Source: JAOUGY01 sp963785075
Lineage (GTDB): Bacteria > Actinomycetota > Acidimicrobiia > Spongiisociales > ZC4RG35
Direction: 5' to 3'
Assembly: GCA_963785075.1 (NCBI GenBank)
Contig: CAWATW010000004.1
Span: 806,001-870,000, forward strand
Length of the DNA: 64,000 nucleotides
Each line of letters opens with the position of its first letter. Position 1 is the stretch's first letter. Both the position numbers and the translations under genes were made by a program. Shown here piece after piece: positions 50,133-58,445 of the stretch. Under the pieces are notes generated by a model. The model was not told the DNA's origin, did not search any database, and saw nothing but the letters and a program-made list of their open reading frames with translations.

Positions 50133-50504
50133 ATGACACCCATTGCTCGATTTGCGCTCGCTGCGCTCGACTGTCCCGATCCGGCGGCATTGGCCGGGTT
50201 CTACAGCTCGATCACAGGTTGGCCTGTCGGCGAGGCCGACGAGGACGACTGGATCGAGCTGGATTCGGAGGGTGGCGTGACCATCGCCTTCCAGCTCTCA
50301 CCGAACCATCGGCCCCCGGTGTGGCCGGGCGACGAGCACCCGCAGCAACTCCATCTGGACTTCGATGTGACCGATCTCGACGATGCGGAACGGATGGTGC
50401 TGGCGATCGGAGCCCGGAAGGCCGAGTTCCAACCTGAGCCGGCCTCGTTTCGGGTGTATCTCGACCCTGCGGGCCATCCTTTCTGTTTCGTGCTCGAACA
50501 CTGA
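50133..50504 (+). CDS. VOC/glyoxalase-fold protein
   Basis: A 123-residue protein with two beta-alpha-beta-beta-beta units: LAALDCPDPAALAGFYSSITGWPVG and LHLDFDVTDLDDAERMVLAIGARKAEF, ending FRVYLDPAGHPFCFVLEH with a typical metal-site His and Glu. The ligand or activity (isomerase, dioxygenase or resistance) is not determined. Confidence 0.85.
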   Translation: MTPIARFALAALDCPDPAALAGFYSSITGWPVGEADEDDWIELDSEGGVTIAFQLSPNHRPPVWPGDEHPQQLHLDFDVTDLDDAERMVLAIGARKAEFQPEPASFRVYLDPAGHPFCFVLEH

Positions 50505-50589
50505 TCCGATGCCCACGAGTCGACCAGACGTTCAGACCACATGCAGCTTCGATGGAGCGTCTTGCCGTTGACCGTGCAACCATCGCGTC

Positions 50590-51387
50590 ATGGAACTTCA
50601 TGACAAGGTGGTGATCGTGACCGGTGGCGCCAACGGGATCGGCGCCGCACTCGGCAAGCGCTTCGTAGAAGAGGGAGCCGCCGAGGTGGTGATCGCTGAC
50701 CTGGATGGCGAAGCGGCCACCGCACACGCAGAAGACATCGGGGCAACCGGTATCGGTTTGGATGTGACCGACGAGGAGGCGACACGTCACCTCGTCGCAG
50801 ACGTGGAGCGAAGGCACGGGCGGGTCGATCTGTTCTGCGCCAATGCGGGTATCGCAGCGCCCCAAGGCCTCGAGATGTCCAACGAGCTCTGGCAGAAGAC
50901 CTGGGAGGTCAACGTGATGTCTCACGTGTACGCGGCCCGGGCAGTCCTGCCGGGCATGCTGGCTCGCGGCGACGGCTACTTCCTCGCCACGGTGTCTGCC
51001 GCCGGCCTTCTGACGAACATCGGCGCAGCCGCGTATTCGGTGACGAAGCACGGAGCCTTGGCGCTGGCCGAGTGGCTGTCGGTGACCTACGGCGATCAGG
51101 GCCTGAAGGTCTCGGCCCTGTGCCCCCAGTTCGTCGAGACGCGCATGATCAGCGACTTCTCAACCAGCGACATGGACGATTCGTTCATCAGGGCAGTCGC
51201 CATCACACCCGACGAGGTGGCGCAACGAGTCGTGGAAGGGATCTCCGCCGAGCGTTTCCTGATACTCCCTCACCCCGAGGTCCAGACCTACTTCCAGAAC
51301 AAGGCCGGCGACCACGACCGTTGGATCGGCGGGATGCGCAAGCTCCAGCGCTCCTGGATGCCGGACGCAGCGGCGCCACCGAGCTGA
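50590..51387 (+). CDS. SDR family oxidoreductase
   Basis: A 265-residue classical SDR. It has NAD(P) motif VTGGANGIGAALGKRF and FCANAGIAAPQG, where the NNAG motif is altered to CANAG. The catalytic triad shows Ser in VSAAG and Tyr/Lys in AYSVTKHGALALAEWL. The C-terminal part (MISDFSTSDMDDSFIRAVAITPDEVAQRVV) may cover the substrate site. It lies just before the carboxylase alpha operator, so it is a separate transcription unit or read-through partner. Confidence 0.9.
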   Translation: MELHDKVVIVTGGANGIGAALGKRFVEEGAAEVVIADLDGEAATAHAEDIGATGIGLDVTDEEATRHLVADVERRHGRVDLFCANAGIAAPQGLEMSNELWQKTWEVNVMSHVYAARAVLPGMLARGDGYFLATVSAAGLLTNIGAAAYSVTKHGALALAEWLSVTYGDQGLKVSALCPQFVETRMISDFSTSDMDDSFIRAVAITPDEVAQRVVEGISAERFLILPHPEVQTYFQNKAGDHDRWIGGMRKLQRSWMPDAAAPPS

Positions 51388-51412
51388 ACTGGAGTGCGAT
51401 CGTCGCCCGACG

Positions 51413-51430
51413 ACCGAGCGATCGCTCGGT
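51413..51430. promoter_or_regulatory. 18-bp palindromic operator upstream of the carboxylase alpha gene
   Basis: ACCGAGCGATCGCTCGGT, identical in all 18 bases to the copy at 43393-43410. It again ends 9 nt before a -10 candidate (TACCCT, 51440-51445) and is 24 nt before the start codon. Two identical sites before two subunits of one enzyme argue for co-regulation. Confidence 0.8.
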
Positions 51431-51439
51431 GGTAGCGGC

Positions 51440-51445
51440 TACCCT
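51440..51445 (+). promoter_or_regulatory. -10 hexamer TACCCT of the carboxylase alpha gene
   Basis: TACCCT lies 9 nt before ATG 51455 and 9 nt after the operator, mirroring the beta-subunit promoter. Confidence 0.5.
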
Positions 51446-51454
51446 CGCGTTCCG

Positions 51455-53428
51455 ATGATCTCAAAGTTGCTTGTTGCCAATCGGGGCGAGATCGCGCGTC
51501 GGGTCTTCCGGACCGCATCGTCGATGGGCATCGGAACCGTTGCGGTTTTCTCCGACCCCGATTCGGGCTCTCCGTTCGTTACCGAGGCCGATGAGGCGAT
51601 CGCGCTCGGCGGGGCGACACCTTCCGAGTCCTATCTCCGGATCGACGCCGTTGTCGACGCCGCGCAACGGGCCGGAGCCGACGCGGTCCACCCCGGATAC
51701 GGGTTCCTGGCGGAGAATGCGGAACTCGCCCGGGCCGTCATCGGTGCCGGGCTCACCTGGATCGGCCCTTCGCCGTCGGCCATCGAGACGATGGGATCGA
51801 AGCTCGAGTCGAAGCGCATGGTGACCGAGGTCGGGGTTCCGACGCTGCCGAGCATCGACGTGACGGGGTTCGACCACGACGCCATCGCCGCCGCCGGCGA
51901 GCGAGTCGGATACCCCGTACTGGTCAAGGCCTCTGCCGGTGGAGGAGGGAAGGGAATGCGCATCGTGCGCAGCCCGGAGTCACTCGCAGAAGCGGTGGTG
52001 GGCGCTCGTCGAGAGGCTGCGTCGGCGTTCGGCGACGACACGGTCTTTCTGGAGCGGTACCTCGATTCCCCGCGCCATGTCGAGATCCAGGTCTTCGGCG
52101 ACCATCACGGACAGATCGTGAGCCTGTTCGAAAGGGAATGCTCCATCCAGAGACGACATCAGAAGATCGTCGAGGAGTCACCCTCTCCTGCGGTCGACGG
52201 CGACCTCCGCGAACGAATGTGCGCCGCTGCGGTGGCCGTGGCCCGCACCGTCGACTACCTCGGCGCCGGAACCGTGGAGTTCCTGGTTCAGGACGGGGAT
52301 TTCTACTTCCTGGAGATGAACACGCGCCTCCAGGTCGAACACCCCGTCACGGAAGCGATCACTGGGCTCGACCTGGTCCGACTCCAGATTCTGGTAGCAC
52401 AGGGGCTTCCCCTCCCCCAGGAGGCCGTCAGCCCCACCATGACCGGGCATGCCATCGAGGTGCGGCTCTACGCCGAAGATGCCGCCAATGGGTTTCTCCC
52501 CGTCTCCGGACACCTCGACAGGTTCGGCTTCCCCGACGTACCCGGCCTTCGTGTGGACTCCGGGGTCGAGGACGGGTCGAGCATCAGCGTCCACTACGAC
52601 CCGATGCTCGCAAAGGTGATCATGTGGGCACCCACTCGGGAGGAGGCTGCCGCCGGACTGGCCACTGCGCTCGCCAGAGCGTCGATCCACGGGTCGGTGA
52701 CGAATCGTGATCTCCTGGTGCGCGTGCTCCGCCATCCCGAGTTCCGGTCGGGTCAGACCGACACGCATTTCCTGGAACGTCACGATCCTGCGTCCCTGGC
52801 TCGCCCGCTCATCGACGGTGTCGACCTCGAGCTTGCCCTGCTGGCGGCGGCGGTCGCTGCCCAGGCAGACAGGGTGTCGTCGCGAAATACCCTCGCCACC
52901 ATCCCCTCGGGATGGAGGAACAACCCGAGTGGGTACCAAAACACCGAGTTCACCGTCGGGACCGCCAACCACACCGTCGGGTACCGATTCGACGCTCGGG
53001 GTGCTGTGCACGCCATGATCGGCGACCGGGAGGTACAGGTGACACTGCACGAATGCACGCCTGATCGGGTCGGCATCGAACTCGACGGACATCTGCGGTG
53101 GTACGGGACCGACCGGCATGGCAGACGGCATCACGTCGATGCGCCCGGCGGGTCGATCAGCGCGACCGAACTGGAACGATTTCCGGCAGGCGAGCGCGAT
53201 GAAGAACCTGGTTCACTCAACGCCCCCATGCCCGGCAAGGTTCTGGAGGTACGGGTCTCGGACGGCGACGACGTGTCGGATGGGGATCCGCTGGTGGTAC
53301 TGGAAGCGATGAAGATGGAGCACACGCTCAGGGCTCCCTTCCAGGGTGTCGTCAGGAGCGTTCGGGTGCAGCCGGGCGATCAAGTCGAAGCAGATCAAAT
53401 TCTCGTGATCGTCGAAGCACGAGACTGA
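51455..53428 (+). CDS. Acyl-CoA carboxylase alpha subunit (biotin carboxylase-BCCP)
   Basis: 657 residues. The N-terminal biotin carboxylase domain (~1-450) has SKLLVANRGEIARRVFRTA, the Gly-rich ATP loop VKASAGGGGKGMRIV, FLERYLDSPRHVEIQVFGD and EMNTRLQVEHPVTEAITGLDLV. A linker (BT-type) domain follows, and the C-terminal biotinyl domain carries the biotin Lys620 in LEAMKMEHTLRAPF. It supplies carboxybiotin to the beta subunit. The carboxylated acyl-CoA is unknown; methylcrotonyl-CoA is a reasonable guess from the beta subunit. Confidence 0.95.
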   Translation: MISKLLVANRGEIARRVFRTASSMGIGTVAVFSDPDSGSPFVTEADEAIALGGATPSESYLRIDAVVDAAQRAGADAVHPGYGFLAENAELARAVIGAGLTWIGPSPSAIETMGSKLESKRMVTEVGVPTLPSIDVTGFDHDAIAAAGERVGYPVLVKASAGGGGKGMRIVRSPESLAEAVVGARREAASAFGDDTVFLERYLDSPRHVEIQVFGDHHGQIVSLFERECSIQRRHQKIVEESPSPAVDGDLRERMCAAAVAVARTVDYLGAGTVEFLVQDGDFYFLEMNTRLQVEHPVTEAITGLDLVRLQILVAQGLPLPQEAVSPTMTGHAIEVRLYAEDAANGFLPVSGHLDRFGFPDVPGLRVDSGVEDGSSISVHYDPMLAKVIMWAPTREEAAAGLATALARASIHGSVTNRDLLVRVLRHPEFRSGQTDTHFLERHDPASLARPLIDGVDLELALLAAAVAAQADRVSSRNTLATIPSGWRNNPSGYQNTEFTVGTANHTVGYRFDARGAVHAMIGDREVQVTLHECTPDRVGIELDGHLRWYGTDRHGRRHHVDAPGGSISATELERFPAGERDEEPGSLNAPMPGKVLEVRVSDGDDVSDGDPLVVLEAMKMEHTLRAPFQGVVRSVRVQPGDQVEADQILVIVEARD

Positions 53429-53433
53429 CGGAG

Positions 53434-54030
53434 TCAGTCTTTGGTTCGGAGATCGATCACTCGTCCGTCTTCTCCTCCGGGCAGAGCGACTGCCATGTAG
53501 GAGACGCGATCGAGCTCGACCGGTTCTACGTGGGTCCGGCAGATCGACTCGACGGCTTCGACGGTGGTGCGGTGCGCCGTGTCCCGGTGCAAGGTGGGCG
53601 CATCCCACACGAGCACCTCGGCCCGGCGTAGATGCGCTTCGGCCACGCTCTTCTTCCGCATGCCGTCCAGCACACCGGGACGGGTGGGGTGGGCCACACC
53701 TGCAATCACATACCAAAGGCTGCCGGCCGAGACCTCGGCCGGGTACCGAGCGCTGAAGAACTCCGACGTGATTCCGGGTACCAGATCCAGCTCGTTGGTG
53801 AGGAATGAGACGCCGATCAGCTCCTCGTCGTCGTATCCGAGGATCTTGACCACCGAGGACCGTTCCAACAACCGAAGAAAGTCCTCGAGATCTCGCATTG
53901 CAGTGGCAGCCGTCAATGCCCCGAGCGTCTGACCCCATACGGTGTGCAGTGCGATCGCCGCCGCTCTCGTCGACGTTTCGACCAGCCGGCGAGTCTCGTA
54001 GGTTGTGCCGATACGAGCGACGGTTGACAT
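53434..54030 (-). CDS. Unknown protein, possibly GNAT-fold
   Basis: 198 residues from ATG 54030, with AAGGG upstream. The segments VVKILGYDDEELIGVSFLTNELDLVPGITSEFFSARYPAEV and LWYVIAGVAHPTRPGVLDGM have the strand-turn-strand look of an acetyltransferase-like core, but no acetyl-CoA loop could be identified. It is convergent with the carboxylase alpha gene (5-bp gap). Confidence 0.55.
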   Translation of the reverse strand: MSTVARIGTTYETRRLVETSTRAAAIALHTVWGQTLGALTAATAMRDLEDFLRLLERSSVVKILGYDDEELIGVSFLTNELDLVPGITSEFFSARYPAEVSAGSLWYVIAGVAHPTRPGVLDGMRKKSVAEAHLRRAEVLVWDAPTLHRDTAHRTTVEAVESICRTHVEPVELDRVSYMAVALPGGEDGRVIDLRTKD

Positions 54031-54144
54031 CGCTGTCCCTTCGGCGGCTCTCTCTCCCACCGGACAAGGTAGACGCCGCCGCTCCCCGCCTCAAGACATG
54101 GAGCCGATTTGATCCGTCGAGACCATACAGATCACCTCTCTCCG

Positions 54145-54150
54145 TATGCT
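54145..54150 (+). promoter_or_regulatory. -10 hexamer TATGCT of the hydroxyacid dehydrogenase gene
   Basis: TATGCT is followed by 6 nt and ATG 54157, again the leaderless arrangement. Confidence 0.55.
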
Positions 54151-54156
54151 GGCGTG

Positions 54157-55047
54157 ATGACAGACAAGATCGGATACGTGGGACTGGGGATCATGGGCGG
54201 AGGGATGGCGGCGAACCTGCTGCGCTCCGGGCACGAGGTCGTTGTCTGGAACAGAACGGCGTCACGTGCCCAGCCGCTGGTCGAGGCCGGAGCACGGCTG
54301 GCGCGCAGCCCTGCAGAGGTGGCCGACATCGCCGACATCGTGATGATCTGTGTCTCGGACACTCCCGACGTGGAAGCCGTCGTAACCGGAAGCGACGGCA
54401 TTCTCGATGGTCTCGACGCCGGTGAGCTCGTGATCGATCATTCCACCATCAGCCCCTCGGCCACCAAGGAGCTCGCCGAGGCGGTGCAGGCAAAGGGCGC
54501 ATCGTGGATCGACGCACCGGTCAGTGGCGGTTCGGAAGGTGCCGAGCGGGGCACGCTGTCGATCATGGTCGGCGGGTCCGACGAGGACGTGGCGCGGGCC
54601 CGCCCCTATCTCGAGTCCTACGGCACCACGATCACCCATGTCGGGGACGTTGGCGCCGGTCAGTCGGTGAAGCTGGTAAATCAGATCCTCGTCGTGGTCA
54701 ATCAGCTGGCCGTGTCGGAAGCTCTCCTGTTCGCCAAGGCAGCCGGTTTGGATCTTCAGGCGACACTGGATGCCGTGGTCGGCGGCGCTGCCGGCTCATG
54801 GATGCTTGCCAACCGTGGGCCACAGATGATCGCCGACGACTGGCGACCCGGGTTCACGATCGATTTGCAGCAGAAGGACTTGCGCCTCGTGCTCGAAGCG
54901 GCGGACGAACTTCAGTTCCCTGTGGTGGCGACCTCGCTGGTGCATCAGCTCTACCTGTCGCTCCAGCGGTCGGGCATGGGGGGCGAAGGCAATCACGCGC
55001 TGGTCAAGGCGCTGGAGGGCATGGCCGGGCTCGGCCTTGCCGATTGA
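54157..55047 (+). CDS. 3-hydroxyisobutyrate dehydrogenase / tartronate semialdehyde reductase family
   Basis: A 296-residue beta-hydroxyacid dehydrogenase. It has Rossmann motif YVGLGIMGGGMAANLLRSGHEVVVWNRT, the substrate loop WIDAPVSGGSEGAERGTLSIMVGG, the catalytic Lys in GQSVKLVNQILVVVNQLAVSEALLFA and the C-terminal DLQQKDLRLVLEAADELQFP. It may work in valine or glycerate metabolism and would fit the branched-chain theme of the nearby carboxylase. Substrate not resolved. Confidence 0.92.
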   Translation: MTDKIGYVGLGIMGGGMAANLLRSGHEVVVWNRTASRAQPLVEAGARLARSPAEVADIADIVMICVSDTPDVEAVVTGSDGILDGLDAGELVIDHSTISPSATKELAEAVQAKGASWIDAPVSGGSEGAERGTLSIMVGGSDEDVARARPYLESYGTTITHVGDVGAGQSVKLVNQILVVVNQLAVSEALLFAKAAGLDLQATLDAVVGGAAGSWMLANRGPQMIADDWRPGFTIDLQQKDLRLVLEAADELQFPVVATSLVHQLYLSLQRSGMGGEGNHALVKALEGMAGLGLAD

Positions 55048-55086
55048 GGTTCGGCGCCGGTCGACCGGGCGGGGCGATCGAGTCAC

Positions 55087-55092
55087 TAGCGT
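55087..55092 (+). promoter_or_regulatory. -10 hexamer TAGCGT of the DinB-like gene
   Basis: TAGCGT is followed by 7 nt and ATG 55100. TAGCGT also occurs before 27248 and 37185. Confidence 0.45.
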
Positions 55093-55099
55093 GCGGGAC

Positions 55100-55879
55100 A
55101 TGAAGGACGTCCTCGCCGACCTCGCAGCGGAACACGCCGACCTGGATGCGCTCGTGTCAGGGCTGGCCGACGACGAGTGGGACCTCGTCACACCGTCGGA
55201 GCCCTGGACGATCCTCGACCAGATCGGGCACCTCGCATTCTTCGACGAGAAGGTGGCTCTGAGTGCGGCAGATCCGGGCGGTTTCAACGCCGAGCTCCAA
55301 CGAGTCCTCGACGACGGCATCGACACCTACTTGTCTCAACACATCGACAAGGCCCGCGCCATGGCACCCGCCGCGGTTCTCACGTGGTGGCGGACCGCCC
55401 GACAGGCGGCAATCGACGCGCTCGGTGCCCGCGACCCCGATCAGCGCCTACCTTGGTACGGGCCACCAATGAGAGCCTCGAGTTCGGCCATCGCACGCCT
55501 GATGGAGACGTGGGCACATGGGCTCGACGTCGCCGACGCCCTCGGTGTGTACCGTCAACCGACCGATCGCCTGTTCCGCGTGGCCGAGCTCGGTGTCCGC
55601 ACCTTCCGGTTCTCGTTCGAGAATCGCGGACTCGAGGTGCCGGAGGAACGGGTGCGGGTGGCCCTCAGGGGCCCGACCGGAAACATGCGAGTGTGGAACG
55701 ACGACTACGACCAGTCCGTGACCGGCCCGGTCGAGGAGTTCTGCCAGGTGATCGCACAGCGCCGGCATGTCGACGACACCCACCTCGTCACAGAAGGCGA
55801 CCTGGCGCGCCGCTGGATGGAGATCGCACAGGTGTTCGCCGGGCCGCCGGGGCCGGGCAGGACACCGCGCCCCAGCTGA
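55100..55879 (+). CDS. DinB/maleylpyruvate isomerase-like mycothiol-dependent protein (TIGR03084 type)
   Basis: A 259-residue metal-binding protein. The N-terminal DinB-like four-helix domain has the first His in WTILDQIGHLAFFDEKVAL and the Glu/His pair in SAIARLMETWAHGLDVADALG. A C-terminal alpha/beta domain (VRVALRGPTGNMRVWNDDYDQSVTG) is as in mycothiol-dependent maleylpyruvate isomerases. Mycothiol is actinobacterial, so this gene supports the organism assignment. The physiological substrate is unknown. Confidence 0.85.
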   Translation: MKDVLADLAAEHADLDALVSGLADDEWDLVTPSEPWTILDQIGHLAFFDEKVALSAADPGGFNAELQRVLDDGIDTYLSQHIDKARAMAPAAVLTWWRTARQAAIDALGARDPDQRLPWYGPPMRASSSAIARLMETWAHGLDVADALGVYRQPTDRLFRVAELGVRTFRFSFENRGLEVPEERVRVALRGPTGNMRVWNDDYDQSVTGPVEEFCQVIAQRRHVDDTHLVTEGDLARRWMEIAQVFAGPPGPGRTPRPS

Positions 55880-55916
55880 TGGCCTGGACTCCGGCAGCCA
55901 CCCGAGGTCGTGGCCA

Positions 55917-57074
55917 TCAGTGCTCGTCCAGGGCATCCCTGAGGAGGGCTGCGTACAGCTCGGGTTCCGTGAGAAACGAGTCGTGGCCTTTGTCCGAGTG
56001 CACGGTGAACCGGCGAACCGGTACCCCGGCCGATTTGAGCGTGGCGACCATCTGTTCCTGTTCGTCGGGGTAGAAGCACACGTCGGAGTCGATCGTGAAC
56101 ACGTGCCATCGCTGATGGGCGCACCGTTCGAGCAGGTCGATCAGGGCTTCCCCGCCCACGCCGACCTCGCCCACGAGATCGAACTGCTGCCATTCGGTCA
56201 TGATTCGCAAGTAGGTGTTGGCGTCGAATCGCTTCACGAACTTCTGACCCTGGTGGAGCATGTAGGACTCGAGAGGGTGACCCACCTGATACCCACCGAG
56301 ATTCTCACGGCGAACGATCTCGTTTCGTGCACGTTCCCGCAACGCATCGAGGCTCACGAACGTCTTGTGACCGATCATCCTGGCCAATGCCAGTCCCAGC
56401 TCAGGCCCTGGACCCGGATAGAAGTCACCGCCTTTGAAGTCCGGGTCGGTGATGATCGCGAACATCTGCTCGAAGTTGTGGAGCACTTGCAGGCTTGTTA
56501 CCTCGAGTCCCGCGGCAACCGGGATCACGGTCGAGACGAAGTCCGGATATTTCGTCGCCAGCGCTGCACACATGAGGCCACCCACCGAGCCCCCCGATAC
56601 GGCGTGGAGGTGCTGAACTCCGATTTCTCTGAGAAGCCTCACCTGTGAGTCCACGAGGTCGATCAGCGCCAGCTGGGGAAAGCGCGAACCCCAGGGCTGA
56701 CCGGTGTCCGGATCGATGGTCGCCGGACCGGTCGACCCGTAGCATCCTCCGAGGTAGTTGATGCAGATGACTGCGAATCGGTCTGTGTCGAAGCCCTTGC
56801 CGGGACCGATGAACCCGTCCCACCAGCCTTCGTGCATCTCTTCGGTCCAACGCCCATCGAGACCGGGGACGTCCGGGTTGAACCCGGCGGCGTGCTGGGA
56901 GCCTGTGAGCGCGTGGAAGACGAGGATGACGTTGCTGCCATCGGGGTCGATCTCGCCGTACTGCTCGTACGCGAGCGTCACCTCCGGTAGGACGTCCCCT
57001 CGGTGGGTCACGAACTCCCCATCGAGGGTGTGAAAGCGAGTTTCGACCCTGCCGGCCGATCCCGTGGTGTGCAT
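55917..57074 (-). CDS. metX: Homoserine O-acetyltransferase (or O-succinyltransferase)
   Basis: About 385 residues; ATG 57074 and 57092 are both possible. An alpha/beta-hydrolase acyltransferase: VILVFHALTGSQHAAGFNPD, WWDGFIGPGKGFDTDRFAVICINYLGGCYGSTGP, nucleophile Ser in HAVSGGSVGGLMC, C-terminal Asp in FTIDSDVCFYPDEQEQ and His in SDKGHDSFLTEP. It activates homoserine for methionine synthesis. Acetyl versus succinyl specificity needs residue-level comparison. MetY lies upstream across a hydrolase and a decayed kinase fragment. Confidence 0.93.
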   Translation of the reverse strand: MHTTGSAGRVETRFHTLDGEFVTHRGDVLPEVTLAYEQYGEIDPDGSNVILVFHALTGSQHAAGFNPDVPGLDGRWTEEMHEGWWDGFIGPGKGFDTDRFAVICINYLGGCYGSTGPATIDPDTGQPWGSRFPQLALIDLVDSQVRLLREIGVQHLHAVSGGSVGGLMCAALATKYPDFVSTVIPVAAGLEVTSLQVLHNFEQMFAIITDPDFKGGDFYPGPGPELGLALARMIGHKTFVSLDALRERARNEIVRRENLGGYQVGHPLESYMLHQGQKFVKRFDANTYLRIMTEWQQFDLVGEVGVGGEALIDLLERCAHQRWHVFTIDSDVCFYPDEQEQMVATLKSAGVPVRRFTVHSDKGHDSFLTEPELYAALLRDALDEH

Positions 57075-57358
57075 CGCCTCGCGAACCTCCATTCGTCAGC
57101 GCTCTGCGCCGCACACGGACTTCCGTCGCCGGCGTCTCATCGTCTCAGGCATTGGCACCGTGTCAGACGACCGGTTGCCGCGGGGTCGGAGGGCCTGATC
57201 CCTCACCCGCTCTGGATGAGCGCTTCACCTGTTCGGGGAGTCTGCCAGAACCTCGCGCGCCGTGGCAAGTGATCAACGCTTGGGCGGGCGGTAGAGGATT
57301 CTGGATGCACCATCGATCCCCAGGAGGGGGTCGATCGAGAACCGAGGACCCGCTCGCT

Positions 57359-57640
57359 TCAGGTCGACGAGGCCATGTCGCGCTCGAGCGCCGCTCTCCC
57401 TGGACACCGACCGACCGGAGGCATCCTCAACTCGAAGATGGTTCGTGCGTCGTCGATGCGCGCCGACAACGCGCCCGACATGAGCTCGGCGAGAGACTTC
57501 GATACGGTGAGCCCAACCCCACCGATTCCGTGCGCCCGGCCTCGGTCAGGCTGCCGCCGTCGTCTGCGACCAGGGTCACCCAGCGTTCCAGGGACGACGG
57601 CACGGTCCTGCGGCTGCTCACCCTTGGTCCATCTGACGAC
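57359..57640 (-). pseudogene. Remnant of a histidine kinase ATPase domain
   Basis: Two frames together give a C-terminal HATPase fragment. One frame reads ERWVTLVADDGGSLTEAG, like a G1 box. The other reads HGIGGVGLTVSKSLAELMSG followed by DDARTIFELRMP, like the G2 box and final strands. The change of frame lies between them, and the N-terminal kinase parts are missing. The fragment sits between metX and the alpha/beta hydrolase and is best read as a decayed gene. Confidence 0.55.
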
Positions 57641-57644
57641 CAGC

Positions 57645-58445
57645 TCATGGGCCAAAGGCCCTTTTCACCATGTCGACCACGCTGGAAATGACCACCTCCG
57701 GGCGCTCGACCACTACATCGTGGCCGACGCCGGCAACGTCTCTCACCTCGACATCGGGCAATACAGCTGCGAGCTCGTACGCCCGCCGGGGCCGGGTCAT
57801 CGCATCGGCGCTGCCGACGATGATCGTCACCGGCGCCACAACTCCCTTGGCGACAACGCCGGTCTCGTGAGCGGCACACGCCGCGAGGTCGCTGCCCAAC
57901 GAGGAGATCTCGCGCTCCAGGACGCGCTCGGTCACCCCGCGCATCCACGATCCGGCCTGTGGGTGCCCTCCGAAGCGGGCGTATCCGGTATGGGTCCATC
58001 CGCCGATCAACTCGACCGCGAGAGGATCTCGAGCGGCCGCCGCCTTCAGGAGGTCGGGATGCACAGGCATGGAATCACCCGTCCCGGTCAGAACGATGCC
58101 GGCGGCTCGGTCGGGGGCATCAGCGGCCGCCTGGATGGCGACCAAAGAGCCCATGGAGTGACCCACGAGCAACGCCCCGTGGACATCGAGCACGTCGAGG
58201 ACCGCGAGGACCCCCTCCCCGTAGGCCTCGATGGACCCGCAAGGCTCTCCTCCACTCTGCCCGTGACCCGGAAGATCGAGGGCGAGCACGGCAAGTCCAC
58301 GATGCGCCAGCGCACGAGTGACGAACCGAAAATGCGTGTGATCCTGACCGGCGCCATGGATGAGCAGCACCGTGGGACGAGAGCGATCGAATTCCACGCC
58401 ACCCGTGTGGACAAAGGCCGACGATCCCGAAACGTCGACTCTCAT
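57645..58445 (-). CDS. Alpha/beta hydrolase
   Basis: A 266-residue alpha/beta-hydrolase. It has oxyanion motif VLLIHGAGQDHTHF, LALDLPGHGQSGG, nucleophile elbow LVGHSMGSLVAIQ and a final VAGVGHDVVVERPE with the catalytic His. The Asp is probably in IIVGSADAMTRP. The ATG overlaps the metY stop by 4 nt, so it is cotranscribed with methionine synthesis, although no defined role there is known to me. Confidence 0.9.
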   Translation of the reverse strand: MRVDVSGSSAFVHTGGVEFDRSRPTVLLIHGAGQDHTHFRFVTRALAHRGLAVLALDLPGHGQSGGEPCGSIEAYGEGVLAVLDVLDVHGALLVGHSMGSLVAIQAAADAPDRAAGIVLTGTGDSMPVHPDLLKAAAARDPLAVELIGGWTHTGYARFGGHPQAGSWMRGVTERVLEREISSLGSDLAACAAHETGVVAKGVVAPVTIIVGSADAMTRPRRAYELAAVLPDVEVRDVAGVGHDVVVERPEVVISSVVDMVKRAFGP

